In this document: positions 1 to 9,825 of the stretch, one piece after another
Numbering within the stretch: the first letter of the stretch is position 1
Layout: each line of letters opens with the position of its first letter
DNA from: Streptomyces griseochromogenes
Lineage (GTDB): Bacteria > Actinomycetota > Actinomycetes > Streptomycetales > Streptomycetaceae
Length of the DNA: 64,000 bases
NCBI RefSeq assembly: GCF_001542625.1
Contig: NZ_CP016279.1
Span: forward strand, 3,782,001 to 3,846,000
Reading direction: 5' to 3'
Translations under genes and position numbers: made by a program
The notes under the pieces: generated by a model
The model's database searches: none
Told to the model about the DNA's origin: nothing
What the model saw: only the letters and a program-made list of their open reading frames with translations

Positions 1-1035
1 TACAAGTCGCACTCCCTGGACCGGCACATCACCACCACCTGGCGCATGTCCAGCCTGCTCGGCAACTACGTCACCCCGGTCCCGGCCCAGCAGCGGCTCG
101 GCCCGCGCTGGTACCTGGGCAGCGCCGACGCCATCCTGCAGTCCCTGAACCTGGTCCACGACGAACAGCCCGAGTACGTGGCCGTGTTCGGCGCCGACCA
201 CGTCTACCGCATGGACCCGCGGCAGATGCTCCGGCAGCACATCGAGGGCGGCGCGGGCGTGACGGTGGCCGGCATCCGGGTGCCGCGCGCGGAGTCCTCC
301 TCCTTCGGGGTGATCACGCCGGGCTCGGACGGCCTCGGCATCGAGCGCTTCCTGGAGAAGCCAGCCGACCCTCCCGGACTGCCGGACGACCCCGAGCGTG
401 TGTTCGCCTCGATGGGCAACTACATCTTCACCACCAAAGCCCTCATCGAGTCGCTGCACCGTGATGCCGAGGACAGTCAGTCCGTGCACGACATGGGCGG
501 CTCGATCCTGCCCCAGCTGACCGCCCGCGGCGAGGCGCAGCTGTACGACTTCAGCGACAACCACGTGCCCGGCGAGACCAGCCGCGACCAGGGCTACTGG
601 CGGGACGTCGGCACCCTGGACGCCTACCACGAGGCCCATATGGACCTCATCGCCGAGCGCCCCGCCTTCAACCTCTACAACCGCCAGTGGCCCGTCTACA
701 CCCACTCCAACCAGCTCTCGCCGGCCCGCTTCAACGCGGGCGGCATCGCGAGCGAGTCCATCATCAGCGCCGGCTGTCTGATCCGCGGTCAGGTCAGCCG
801 GTCCGTGCTGTCCCCGGGCGTACGGGTCGACCCGGGCGCGGTCGTGCAGGGCTCGGTGCTGCACGACAACGTGCGCATCGGCCGGGGCGCGGTCGTCCGC
901 GGTTCCGTGCTGGACAAGAACGTCGAGGTACCGCCCGGCGCGACCATCGGCGTCAACCCGGAGCGGGACGCCGAGCTGTACACCGTCTCCAAAGGCGGGG
1001 TGATCGCCCTGGGGAAGGGGCAGGTAGTCCCCTGA
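1..1035 (+). CDS. glgC: Glucose-1-phosphate adenylyltransferase, 5' partial
   Basis: ADP-glucose pyrophosphorylase, making ADP-glucose from glucose-1-phosphate and ATP for glycogen synthesis. The frame is open from base 1 (first visible residues [16 protein letters not shown]), so the N-terminal nucleotide-binding part lies outside the window. Visible are the nucleotidyltransferase motifs [25 protein letters not shown] and [12 protein letters not shown], followed by a C-terminal left-handed beta-helix with hexapeptide-like repeats ([29 protein letters not shown]), which is the normal GlgC domain order. The gene ends with TGA at 1033-1035. Family identification is secure; only the start is missing. 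Confidence 0.95.
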   Translation, partial: YKSHSLDRHITTTWRMSSLLGNYVTPVPAQQRLGPRWYLGSADAILQSLNLVHDEQPEYVAVFGADHVYRMDPRQMLRQHIEGGAGVTVAGIRVPRAESSSFGVITPGSDGLGIERFLEKPADPPGLPDDPERVFASMGNYIFTTKALIESLHRDAEDSQSVHDMGGSILPQLTARGEAQLYDFSDNHVPGETSRDQGYWRDVGTLDAYHEAHMDLIAERPAFNLYNRQWPVYTHSNQLSPARFNAGGIASESIISAGCLIRGQVSRSVLSPGVRVDPGAVVQGSVLHDNVRIGRGAVVRGSVLDKNVEVPPGATIGVNPERDAELYTVSKGGVIALGKGQVVP

Positions 1036-1099
1036 CGGACGGGTCGTCAGACCGCCCCGGAACGCGACGCGTTTGGTATCACCCTCCCGGAATGCCCGG

Positions 1100-1143
1100 G
1101 TTCGCATCGTTCGGCCTTCACGATGCAGGCAACGATGTCGAAC
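1100..1143. promoter_or_regulatory. Imperfect dyad upstream of GH92 gene, possible operator
   Basis: GTTCGCATCGTT (1100-1111) is matched by AACGATGTCGAAC (1131-1143), an imperfect inverted repeat 19 bases upstream of the GH92 start. It could be an operator for a LacI-type regulator, or a hairpin in the leader. The assignment rests on symmetry only. Confidence 0.3.
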
Positions 1144-1161
1144 CTTCGGAGGTCATCCGAC

Positions 1162-3483
1162 ATGAGAGGGACCCGGCGCACGCGGCTGTGCCTCGCCGCG
1201 GTGATGGCAGCGTCCACGCTGATCGCCACCCCTGCCGCACGGGCCGCCGAGCGGACCGACGGCCACCTCACCGACCTGGTCAACCCGTTCATCGGGAGCC
1301 AGAACGAGGGCAACACCTTCCCCGGCGCGGCCGTGCCCTTCGGCATGGTCCAGCTCTCCCCGGACACCGGGCACAGCACCGGCTACGACTACACTCAGAA
1401 CCGCATTCGCGGCTTCTCGCTGGTCCATCTCTCGGGCGTCGGCTGCCGGATCGGCGGCGACCTGCCCGTCCTGCCGACCACGGGCGACGTCACACAGACG
1501 GACTACGCCAAGTACGCCGCGGGGTATTCGCACGCGGACGAGGAGGCGAGCCCCGGCTACTACCGCGTCGGCCTCGACTCCGGCATCCGCGCCGAGCTGA
1601 CCGCGACCGGGCGCACCGGAGTGCAGCGTTTCACCTTCCCCGCCACCGACAAGGCCAACGTCCTGCTGAACGCCTCCCAGTCGCTGCACCAGGCGGTCGG
1701 CAGCTCGGTCGAGATCCTCGACGACCACACCGTGCGCACCGAGATCACCGGCCACGGCTTCTGCCGTGACACCGGCCCCTACAGCGTCTACACGATCACC
1801 CGCTTCAGCCGGCCCTTCACCGCGTACGGCACCTGGAAGGGCTCCGCGGTCACCGCCGGTGCCCGCACCGGCCCGGGCGGCGCCTACGTCCGCTTCGACG
1901 CGACGAAGGACCGTACCGTCGAGGCGACCACCGCGATGTCGTACGTCGACGCGCGCGGCGCCGCCGTCAACCTGCGCGCCGAGGGCGGCCGGTCCTTCGA
2001 CGCCGTGCGGCAGCGGGCGCGCGAGGAGTGGGAGCGGCGGCTGGACACGGTCGGGGTCCAGGGCGGCGACCCGGCCCTGCGCCGCACGTTCTACTCGTCG
2101 CTGTACCGCTCCTTCCTCGCGCCCAACATCGGCAGCGACGCCGACGGCCGCTACACCGGCTGGGACCGCCGGATCCACCGCGCGGAGCGGTTCACGTACT
2201 ACCAGAACTGGTCGCTGTGGGACACCTACCGCACCCAGGCCCAGCTCCTCGCCCTGCTCGCGCCCCGCGAGGCACGGGACATGGCCCTGTCGGTGGTGAA
2301 GGTCGCCGAGGACGGCGGCTGGCTGCCCAAGTGGGGCTACGGTCCGGTCGAGACGAACATCATGAGCGGCGACCCGGTCACCCCCTTCCTGACCACCGCC
2401 TACCAGATGGGCCTGCTCAAGGGACTCGAGGAGCGGACCTACCGGGCGCTCAAGAAGAACGCCGACGGCGTGCCGCCCGCGGCCTACCCGGGCATCGGCC
2501 GTGAGGCCAACGCCGAGTACATCGCGCACGGCTTCGCGCCCTACGACAAGGACCGCCCGTACGCCAAGATGGGCGACTCCGACTACCGGCACGGTGCCTC
2601 CGTCACCCTGGAGTACGCCCTGGCCGACGCGATGCTCGCCCAGATGGCCCGCGGCCTCGGCCACTCCGCGGACGCCGCCCGCTATGCCGCCCGGGCGCAG
2701 AACTACCGGAACATCTTCGACCCCTCCACCGGCTTCTTCCGCGCCAAGGACGCCGCCGGCGCCTTCACCGGCTCGGCCGACCCGGCCCGCGGCATCGGCT
2801 TCCACGAGGGCACCGCGTGGCAGTACCAGTGGCTGGTCCCGCAGGACCTGCCCGGCATGGTCGGCCTGATCGGCGGCGAGCACGCGGCCAACGCGCGCCT
2901 GGACACGTTCTTCGCCTACGACAAGCTGCTGGCCGACCCCGCGAAGACCGCGCGCGAGGTGTGGGTGCACGGGAACGCGTACGACTACTACAACGCCGAC
3001 AAGTACAACCCGATGAACGAGCCCGACCTCATCGCGCCGTACACCTACCTGTCCACGGGCCAGCCCTGGAAGACCACGGACGTGGTCCACGCGGCCCTGA
3101 CCCTCTTCACCGACGGGCCCACCGGCATGACCGGCAACGACGACCTCGGCACCATGTCCGCCTGGAACGTGCTGTCGTCGATCGGGCTCTTCCCGATCCA
3201 GCCCGGTTACGACACCTGGGGGCTGTCCACTCCGGTCTTCGACCGCGTCGACCTCACACTGGACCGCCGCTTCTGGCCCGGCGGCGGGCTGACGGTCACC
3301 GCGCCCGGCACCTCGGCCACCGACCGCTACGTCCAGTCCGTCCGCACCGACGGGAAGGCGCACACCCGGACCTATCTGACGACGGGCGCGCTGCGCTCCC
3401 TGCGCACGCTCGCCTTCACGGTCGGCTCGCGCCCGTCCGAGTGGGGTACGTCACACCAGGCGGTGCCACCGGTGCTGAAGTGA
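1162..3483 (+). CDS. Secreted GH92 alpha-mannosidase
   Basis: Calcium-dependent exo-alpha-mannosidase of glycoside hydrolase family 92, a family that mostly trims alpha-1,2-mannose from high-mannose N-glycans or mannans. I place the start at ATG 1162 because GGAGG precedes it at good spacing and it opens a signal peptide (MRGTRRTRLCLAAVMAAS, ending near APAARA); ATG 1123 lies upstream in frame without these. Family motifs are VNPFIGSQNEGNTFPGAAVPFGM near the mature N terminus, HLSGVGC, NWSLWDTYRTQ, NPMNEPDLIAPY and GNDDLGTMSAWNVLSS. The length, 773 aa, is normal. It stands alone, with a strong terminator behind it. It probably acts outside the cell and would feed the N-glycan locus at 23350-34057 (inference). 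Confidence 0.92.
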   Translation: MRGTRRTRLCLAAVMAASTLIATPAARAAERTDGHLTDLVNPFIGSQNEGNTFPGAAVPFGMVQLSPDTGHSTGYDYTQNRIRGFSLVHLSGVGCRIGGDLPVLPTTGDVTQTDYAKYAAGYSHADEEASPGYYRVGLDSGIRAELTATGRTGVQRFTFPATDKANVLLNASQSLHQAVGSSVEILDDHTVRTEITGHGFCRDTGPYSVYTITRFSRPFTAYGTWKGSAVTAGARTGPGGAYVRFDATKDRTVEATTAMSYVDARGAAVNLRAEGGRSFDAVRQRAREEWERRLDTVGVQGGDPALRRTFYSSLYRSFLAPNIGSDADGRYTGWDRRIHRAERFTYYQNWSLWDTYRTQAQLLALLAPREARDMALSVVKVAEDGGWLPKWGYGPVETNIMSGDPVTPFLTTAYQMGLLKGLEERTYRALKKNADGVPPAAYPGIGREANAEYIAHGFAPYDKDRPYAKMGDSDYRHGASVTLEYALADAMLAQMARGLGHSADAARYAARAQNYRNIFDPSTGFFRAKDAAGAFTGSADPARGIGFHEGTAWQYQWLVPQDLPGMVGLIGGEHAANARLDTFFAYDKLLADPAKTAREVWVHGNAYDYYNADKYNPMNEPDLIAPYTYLSTGQPWKTTDVVHAALTLFTDGPTGMTGNDDLGTMSAWNVLSSIGLFPIQPGYDTWGLSTPVFDRVDLTLDRRFWPGGGLTVTAPGTSATDRYVQSVRTDGKAHTRTYLTTGALRSLRTLAFTVGSRPSEWGTSHQAVPPVLK

Positions 3484-3499
3484 CCTCAGATGTCTCATG

Positions 3500-3528
3500 A
3501 GTCCCGCCCCTCTCGGAGGGGCGGGACT
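3500..3528 (+). terminator. Terminator of GH92 gene
   Basis: Perfect 13-base inverted repeat, arm AGTCCCGCCCCTC, with a 3-base loop, 16 bases after the GH92 stop. It is a typical strong actinobacterial hairpin without a long U tract. Confidence 0.85.
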
Positions 3529-3627
3529 TAATCTGCTGTTAACTGAGCGTAGCCTGATCGTACTTGACCGTAATCGTCTCTCGGGGATTGACTGCTCATC
3601 CATCCGTCGTCGACGCGAGGCAAGCCC

Positions 3628-4959
3628 TTGACTTCCGACCTGCTCGCACCCCTCGACCTGGCCTTCTGGAACATGGAGTCCGACCGGCACCCGATGCACC
3701 TCGGCGCGCTCGGCGTCTTCACCGCGCACTCGCCCACCGCGGGCGCCCACGCCGCCGATCTGCTCGCCGCCCGTGCCGCCGCCGTGCCCGGTCTGCGCAT
3801 GCGCATCCGCGACGTCTGGCGGCCCCTCGCCTTCGGCGGTGCCGCCCGTGAGAGCGACCCGGACTTCGACCCGCTCAACCATGTGCGGCTGCACGCCCCG
3901 ACCGCCGACTTCCACGCGGTCTCGGGCCGGTTGATGGAACGCCCGCTGGAGCGCGGCCGGCCGCCGTGGGAGGCGCATGTGCTGCCCGGCGCGGACGGCG
4001 TCTCCTTCGCGGTGCTGTTCAAGTTCCACCATGCCCTCGCCGACGGGCTGCGCGCGCTCAAGCTCGCCGCCGGCGTCCTGGACCCGGTCGACCTGCCCGA
4101 GCGCGGCCCGCGCGCCATCGAGCCGCCGCGCGACCTGCTGTCGGACGTGCGCCGCCTGCCCGGACTGCTTCCCGGGCTGGTCAAGGGCGCGCTGTCCGAT
4201 GTGGGCCGGGCCCTGGACATCGGCGCCTCGCTGGCCCGGTCCACCTTCGGCATGCGCCCCTCGTCCGCGCTGACCTCCGCGCCCAGCGGCACCCGCCGCA
4301 CAGCCGGGGTCGTCCTGGACATCGACGACGTCCACCGGGTGCGCAAGAGCGTCGGCGGCACCGTCAACGACGTCCTCATCGCCGTCGTCGCCGGCGCCCT
4401 GCGCCGCTGGCTGGACGAACGCGGTGACGGCAGCACGGGCGTGGCGCCCCGCGCCCTCATCCCCGTCTCCCGGCGCCGCCCGCACACCGCCCACCCGCAG
4501 GGCAACCGGCTCTCCGGGTACCTGATACGGCTCCCGGTGGACGACCCCGACCCGCTGCGCCGCCTCGACACCGTCCGCACCGCGATGATCCGCAACAAGG
4601 ACGCGGGCCCGAACCGGGGCGCCGGCGCCGTCGCGCTGCTCGCCGACCATGTGCCCGCCCTCGGCCACCGGCTCGGCGGACCGCTGGTCGGCCAGGCCGC
4701 CCGGCTCTGGTTCGACATCCTGGTCACCAGCGTGCCGTTGCCCGGACTTGGGCTAAAGCTCGGCGGCAACCAGCTCACCGAGGTCTACCCCTTCGCCCCG
4801 CTCGCCCCGGGCCAGTCCCTGGCGGTCGCGATCTCCACGTACCGCGGCCGGGTGCACTACGGGCTGGTTGCCGACGCGCAGGCCGTGCCCGACCTCGATG
4901 TGTTCGCGCGCGCGGTGACGGTCGAGGTGGAGACGCTGCTCGCGGCCTGCCGGGTGTGA
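3628..4959 (+). CDS. WS/DGAT-family acyltransferase
   Basis: Wax ester synthase/diacylglycerol acyltransferase family, which transfers acyl groups from acyl-CoA to an alcohol or diacylglycerol in storage-lipid synthesis at the membrane. The active-site motif HHALADG (HHxxxDG) lies near residue 133. The N terminus LDLAFWNMESDRHPMHLGALGVF and the C-terminal NDVLIAVVAGALRRWL and PLPGLGLKLGGNQLTEVYPFAPL blocks are typical. The length is 443 aa. The first in-frame start is TTG 3628, shortly after CGACGCGAGG, which contains a weak Shine-Dalgarno sequence. The gene is monocistronic. Streptomyces usually carry several paralogues, and which alcohol is used cannot be told from sequence. Confidence 0.88.
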   Translation: MTSDLLAPLDLAFWNMESDRHPMHLGALGVFTAHSPTAGAHAADLLAARAAAVPGLRMRIRDVWRPLAFGGAARESDPDFDPLNHVRLHAPTADFHAVSGRLMERPLERGRPPWEAHVLPGADGVSFAVLFKFHHALADGLRALKLAAGVLDPVDLPERGPRAIEPPRDLLSDVRRLPGLLPGLVKGALSDVGRALDIGASLARSTFGMRPSSALTSAPSGTRRTAGVVLDIDDVHRVRKSVGGTVNDVLIAVVAGALRRWLDERGDGSTGVAPRALIPVSRRRPHTAHPQGNRLSGYLIRLPVDDPDPLRRLDTVRTAMIRNKDAGPNRGAGAVALLADHVPALGHRLGGPLVGQAARLWFDILVTSVPLPGLGLKLGGNQLTEVYPFAPLAPGQSLAVAISTYRGRVHYGLVADAQAVPDLDVFARAVTVEVETLLAACRV

Positions 4960-5063
4960 GCTGATCGGGTTTGGCCCTGAGGCGGGACGCTCCGTAAAAT
5001 TCCCCGTTCGAAAGCGGGCGCGAGTCGGAGCGCTGCGCGGGTGATCAGGGAAGCGGCAGCGCG

Positions 5064-6557
5064 ATGACGGTGACAGAGGACGGCCCGACGGCCACGGACG
5101 AGGTCGTGTACGGCCCCGGCATCGACCCGGAGCGCCTGGCCGTCTGCCTCGGCGTGCTCGAGGAACTCGACAAGCTGGAGGTCGACCACCCGGACGCGAT
5201 CGCGGTGCGCCGGGCCACCGCCGGTGTCTACCGCACGGTCAAGCAGCGCCGCCGCCAGGAGCGCCGCGCCGCCAAGACCGCCCACGACAAGGCGGTCACC
5301 GAGGCCACCGCGACCGGCTCCGCCCAGCGCATCGACGACGAGACCGAGGGCATCCTGCCGTCGTCGGTCACCGAGGCGGGAAAGATCGCGGGGATACTCC
5401 AGCGCCCGCGGTCCTGCTACACCTGCAAGAGCCGCTACGTCGAGGTCGACTACTTCTACCACCAGCTCTGTCCGGACTGCGCGGGCACGAACCGGGCCAG
5501 GCGTGACGCCCGCGCCGACCTGACCGGCAAGCGTGCCCTGCTCACCGGCGGCCGCGCCAAGATCGGCATGTACATCGCGCTGCGTCTGCTGCGTGACGGC
5601 GCGCACACGACGATCACCACGCGCTTCCCCAAGGACGCCATTCGCCGCTTCAAGGCGATGGACGATTCGGCGGACTGGATCCACCGGCTGGAGGTCGTCG
5701 GCATCGACCTGCGCGACCCGGCGCAGGCCGTGGCCCTGGCCGAGCGGGTCACCGAGGCGGGTCCGCTCGACATCCTGATCAACAACGCGACGCAGACCGT
5801 GCGCCGCCTGCCCTCCGCGTACGCGGCCCTGGTCGAGGGCGAGAGCGCCCCGCTGCCCGCCGGTGAACTCCCCGCCCACCACGTCATCGGCGCCTTCAAC
5901 TCCGGCGCCGTCGACGGCATCGCCGCGCTGCCCGTCGGCACCAGCGGCCTGGACGCGCAGAAGGTCGCCGACCTCGCGCTCGTCGCGGGCAACGCCAGCG
6001 TCGCCCGGCACCTCGACGGCACCGCCATCGACGCCGGCGGCCTCGTCCCCGACGTCGTCGACACCAACACCTGGGTGCAGACCATCGACCAGATCTCGCC
6101 GGTCGAGCTGCTGGAGACCCAGCTGTGCAACTACACGTCGCCGTTCATCCTGATCAGCGCCCTGCGCGTGGCGATGGCGAACGCCGCGAAGAGGGCCGCC
6201 AGCGGCCGTGCGTACGTCGTCAACGTCTCGGCGATGGAAGGCGTCTTCGGCCGCGGCTACAAGGGCGCAGGGCACCCGAACACCAACGCCGCGAAGGCGG
6301 CGATGAACATGGTCACGCGGACCAGTGCCGAGGAGATGTTCCAGACCGACGGCATCCTCATGACCTCCGTCGACACCGGCTGGATCACCGACGAGCGCCC
6401 CCACTACGACAAGCTGCGACTGGCCGAGGCCGGCTTCCACGCGCCGCTCGACCTGGTGGACGGCGCGGCCCGGGTCTACGACCCGATCGTGCGCGGCGAG
6501 GCGGGCGAGGATCTGTACGGCGTCTTTCTGAAGGACTACGCACCCGGCAAGTGGTAG
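5064..6557 (+). CDS. SDR-fold protein with N-terminal extension and zinc ribbon
   Basis: A 497-residue protein in two parts. The first ~155 residues include a basic helical stretch and a four-cysteine zinc-ribbon-like motif (CYTCK ... CPDC, about residues 119-138). The rest is a Rossmann short-chain dehydrogenase domain: cofactor loop TGGRAKIG, DILINNATQ, and serine in VVNVSAMEG. The usual YxxxK is altered. The lysine is kept in NTNAAKAAMN, but the position four residues before it is Thr, not Tyr, so ordinary SDR dehydrogenase chemistry is doubtful. ATG 5064 is used; the leader shows no strong Shine-Dalgarno. Substrate is unknown. It ends convergently with the next SDR gene, with a shared hairpin. 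Confidence 0.75.
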   Translation: MTVTEDGPTATDEVVYGPGIDPERLAVCLGVLEELDKLEVDHPDAIAVRRATAGVYRTVKQRRRQERRAAKTAHDKAVTEATATGSAQRIDDETEGILPSSVTEAGKIAGILQRPRSCYTCKSRYVEVDYFYHQLCPDCAGTNRARRDARADLTGKRALLTGGRAKIGMYIALRLLRDGAHTTITTRFPKDAIRRFKAMDDSADWIHRLEVVGIDLRDPAQAVALAERVTEAGPLDILINNATQTVRRLPSAYAALVEGESAPLPAGELPAHHVIGAFNSGAVDGIAALPVGTSGLDAQKVADLALVAGNASVARHLDGTAIDAGGLVPDVVDTNTWVQTIDQISPVELLETQLCNYTSPFILISALRVAMANAAKRAASGRAYVVNVSAMEGVFGRGYKGAGHPNTNAAKAAMNMVTRTSAEEMFQTDGILMTSVDTGWITDERPHYDKLRLAEAGFHAPLDLVDGAARVYDPIVRGEAGEDLYGVFLKDYAPGKW

Positions 6558-6581
6558 CGGCTCGCGCCGGGCGTCAGCCCT

Positions 6582-7406
<825 letters not shown>

Positions 7407-7466
7407 CGCCGCACCATCTCATGACGCCCCGTCAGACAACAGGGGCACGACGACTCCGGTGCCGGA

Positions 7467-7487
7467 CCGCGCCCCGAAGGGGCGCGG
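7467..7487. terminator. GC-rich hairpin, likely terminator for 7583-7972 gene
   Basis: Perfect 9-base arms CCGCGCCCC and GGGGCGCGG around a GAA loop, in the gap downstream of the minus-strand HD-like gene. Confidence 0.65.
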
Positions 7488-7582
7488 GGCCGTGCCGACA
7501 GGCGGCTCCGCCGCGTGGGCGCGACCGACCACGACGACGCCGCAGACGAACGACGTCCCAAGCGGCCCCCGTCGCGGAGCGC

Positions 7583-7972
7583 TTACGCGCCCAGCCGTGA
7601 GTGCCGCGCCGCGAGCAGCTCCAGCACGGTGCGCCAGTCCTCCAGCACGCCGGCGTCGAAGCCCGCGGTCCGGCCCTCCTCGGCGGCCTGGCGCAGCCGC
7701 AGCAGATCGTCGTCGGCGGGCGCGCCGTCACCGCGGACCAGCCGGAACACCCGCTCCCCGAGCAGTGGGCGCACCGCCTCGGCCGTACTGCGCGCCCGCC
7801 CCGCCTCGTCGGCCGGGCCCAGCACCGGCCCGATGCCGTGTACCAGCCCCGCCACCTGGAGCTCCTTGTCGGCGGGGCGGCTGCGGCGCAGCAGCGCGGC
7901 GGTCCGCAGCGCGTGCTGGTGCCGTCCGGCGTACAGCAGATCCATCAGCTCCTCGACGCTGCGCAGCTCCAT
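7583..7972 (-). CDS. HD-domain-like protein with degenerate metal site
   Basis: A small protein (129 aa) with the layout of single-domain HD phosphohydrolase-like proteins: QHALRTAALLRR (first His region) followed by DKELQVAGLVHGIG, where active members read HD. Here the Asp is Gly, so the dinuclear metal site is incomplete and catalysis is unlikely. The start is ATG 7972, with GGAAGGA placed about 10 bases upstream. It is transcribed away from the 57-aa gene at 8379 across a 406-base gap. The fold assignment is an inference from these two short motifs. Confidence 0.55.
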   Translation of the reverse strand: MELRSVEELMDLLYAGRHQHALRTAALLRRSRPADKELQVAGLVHGIGPVLGPADEAGRARSTAEAVRPLLGERVFRLVRGDGAPADDDLLRLRQAAEEGRTAGFDAGVLEDWRTVLELLAARHSRLGA

Positions 7973-8378
7973 GCGTCAGTCCTTCCGCGAGACAGCCGTT
8001 GCCGCCAGCCACCAGATCATGGCGAGCTTGCGACCCGGCCAACGGCACCTGAACTGCGCCGCCCGTAGGCCGAGTGGGTGATTCCCTCCGACGGTCGGGT
8101 GATGCGCTTTGTGGCAAATAGCGGCATATTAAGGGGCATTGGTGGGTCAAATGATTTCGATAGTTACACCTTGTTTGCATTCCCTATCGAGCGGGTGCCC
8201 GCTCATTTGGTTAATCTGGAGGGGCGGACATCAGCACAGGGTCCCACCCACACCCATCGTCCGTACCGGCGCCACCGCGTCCGACTGGCTTTCCATCCAG
8301 ACCCGAGCGGGCGACGAGTGCCGGAGCGCAGGCTGTCCGGTATGCCCCGAGGGTGACCCGACACATAAGGAGTGCGCG
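7973..8378. promoter_or_regulatory. Divergent intergenic region with A+T-rich core
   Basis: 406 bases between the HD-like gene and the 57-aa gene. The stretch at about 8100-8220 is clearly richer in A+T than its surroundings and is the likely site of promoters. No conserved protein can be read here: the longer open frames have poor codon pattern and no ribosome binding site. Confidence 0.45.
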
Positions 8379-8552
8379 GTGACACCGGAGAAGACGAATC
8401 GCGACGAACGCCCCAAGGAACGCACCGAGCGCGGGCGGCGGCGGCCCGGGGAACTCGGCAGCCTCGACGTGTGGGCCCGGTCCGCCCCGATCCGCCTCGC
8501 GGGCTACGAGGACGACCTCGCCGAACCCCACATCCTGCCCAGCGTGGACTGA
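8379..8552 (+). CDS. 57-residue protein of unknown function
   Basis: It opens with GTG 8379, preceded by AAGGAG at 8368-8373 with 5-base spacing, which makes this start much better than the in-frame starts further upstream. The N-terminal half is hydrophilic and strongly charged (Lys, Arg, Glu). The C-terminal half is different in kind, with SLDVWARSAPIRLAGYEDD followed by a short tail ending in LPSVD. That contrast resembles leader/core layouts of small modified peptides, but no modifying enzyme is in the same operon. A GNAT gene follows 57 bases later on the same strand. I do not recognise the family with certainty, and the function is unknown. Confidence 0.65.
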   Translation: MTPEKTNRDERPKERTERGRRRPGELGSLDVWARSAPIRLAGYEDDLAEPHILPSVD

Positions 8553-8609
8553 CCCCGGGGCCGGATCCGTCGCGATCGCCGCAGACATGGGCGTGAGACA
8601 CTCACGCCC

Positions 8610-9092
8610 ATGCTGATCAGGGAAGCCGCGGCCGACGACTGGCCGCACATCTGGCCTTTCTGGCACCGCATCGTCGCCGCCGCCGAGACCTACGCGTGGG
8701 ACCCGGACACCCCCGAGGAAGCGGCCCGCGCCCTGTGGATGGACCCCGCGAAGCGCGTCTTCGTCGCCGAGGACGACTCGGGCGAGGTGGTCGGCTCGGC
8801 CTACGTCACCCCCAACTACGGCGGCCCCGCGGCCCGCATCGCCAATGCCGGCTTCATGGTCGACCCCGACCGGGCCGGCCGGGGCGTCGGCCGGGCCCTC
8901 GCCGAACACGTCCTGGCCGCCGCCGAGTCCGACGGCTACCGGGGCATGGTCTTCAACGCGGTCGTCGAGACCAACCCCGCGGTGGGTCTGTGGACCTCCC
9001 TCGGTTTCACCGTCCTGGGCACGGTGCCGGAGGCGTACGAGCACCCCCGGCACGGCCTGGTCGGGCTGCACATCATGTACAAGGCCCTGTAG
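8610..9092 (+). CDS. GNAT-family N-acetyltransferase
   Basis: A single-domain acetyl-CoA-dependent acetyltransferase of 160 aa, similar in layout to the RimI/phosphinothricin acetyltransferase group. It starts MLIREAAADDWPHIW and carries the acetyl-CoA loop motif DRAGRGVGRAL (Q/RxxGxG/A) near residue 90, followed by N-x-A-V-x-L in ETNPAVGLWTSLGF, which is motif B. The substrate is unknown. It converges on the minus-strand operon at 9115-13006, ending 22 bases from it. It may share a transcript with the 57-aa gene, but this is not certain. Confidence 0.88.
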   Translation: MLIREAAADDWPHIWPFWHRIVAAAETYAWDPDTPEEAARALWMDPAKRVFVAEDDSGEVVGSAYVTPNYGGPAARIANAGFMVDPDRAGRGVGRALAEHVLAAAESDGYRGMVFNAVVETNPAVGLWTSLGFTVLGTVPEAYEHPRHGLVGLHIMYKAL

Positions 9093-9114
9093 CCGTGCCG
9101 GGGTCTCGCGGCGG

Positions 9115-9825
9115 TCACCAGTAAAGAAGCCAGCGTCCGTCGCACCACACGCCGTGCCCCTGGAGGGTGAGCCGTTCGTCGCCGGGTTCGACACGGGCGC
9201 TGGGCGCGACCTGGTGCAGCGCGTGCCCGGAGTGGATCACCATCCGGCCGACCGTGTACGGCACGTACCGCAGGGCGTGGAAGCGCCTGAGGTCGGCCAC
9301 GGACTCGATCCATCCCTTCTCCCTCGCACGCAGGAACTGCTCGTGGCTCACCTCCCACAGGTTCAGGCCGCCGCCCGCCGCGGGCAGCCTGATGGCCAGG
9401 GTGAAGGAGATCTGCCGCTTCAGGTCCGACCCGGGGGGCCAGGAGAAGGCCCGGTACTGCAGGTCGAAGTGGAGGGGCGCGATCGGCTTGGTGAACACCG
9501 CGGCGGACAGCCAGACGTGGAAACCGGGCAGCGCCAGGTGCTCGGGATAGTGGACGGGGGCGCCGAGATGCTCGCCGAGAACGTCCGCGAGGCGCGTGTA
9601 CAGCCAGCCGAAGGATTCCCGCAGCAGCGGCCGTGAGCTGTCCGCCCGCTTCTGGTAGACGTCCGACTCCGGGTCCGGAGCGAGGTCGAGATAGCTGGGC
9701 GCGCCCAGGGTGAAGAAGGCGGCCGGTTCCGGCCCGCGGGGAGTCCAGTGCGGGCGCAGGCCGTGCACGGCGTCCCGGAGCGCGGCGCTGTTCGGTCCGG
9801 TGAGCACGGTCAGCGAGTTGATCAC
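9115..9825 (-). CDS. HxD iron-oxygenase-like protein, last gene of KD-repeat operon
   Basis: 236 aa from GTG 9825, which overlaps the ATP-grasp stop as GTGA. It looks like a cupin-fold Fe(II)/2-oxoglutarate oxygenase: an HFDLQ motif gives the HxD pair near the middle, and HSGHALHQV about 80 residues later supplies a candidate distal His. The C terminus ends RLTLQGHGVWCDGRWLLYW. The protein at 17135-17860 is a clear paralogue, with RPHW, YLD, ALPGFHV, HFDLQ, FTL and LTLQGHG...LYW blocks in the same order. The likely job is hydroxylation or another oxidation of the KD-repeat protein (inference). An aspartyl/lysyl hydroxylase-like role would fit the repeat composition. Confidence 0.7.
   Translation of the reverse strand: MINSLTVLTGPNSAALRDAVHGLRPHWTPRGPEPAAFFTLGAPSYLDLAPDPESDVYQKRADSSRPLLRESFGWLYTRLADVLGEHLGAPVHYPEHLALPGFHVWLSAAVFTKPIAPLHFDLQYRAFSWPPGSDLKRQISFTLAIRLPAAGGGLNLWEVSHEQFLRAREKGWIESVADLRRFHALRYVPYTVGRMVIHSGHALHQVAPSARVEPGDERLTLQGHGVWCDGRWLLYW

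Noticed and set aside
1153..3363. Long open frame on the minus strand opposite the GH92 gene
   Set aside because: Shadow frame caused by high G+C codon bias; residues are Val/Gly/Ala/Arg-rich noise without domains.
5006..5026. TTCGAA-containing short hairpin resembling a tRNA T-arm
   Set aside because: No acceptor, D-arm or anticodon arm can be folded around it, and the stem is only four pairs.
8139..8378. In-frame N-terminal extension of the 57-aa protein
   Set aside because: A+T-rich, no ribosome binding site at upstream starts, and amino acid content unlike coding DNA of this genome; GTG 8379 has a good AAGGAG.
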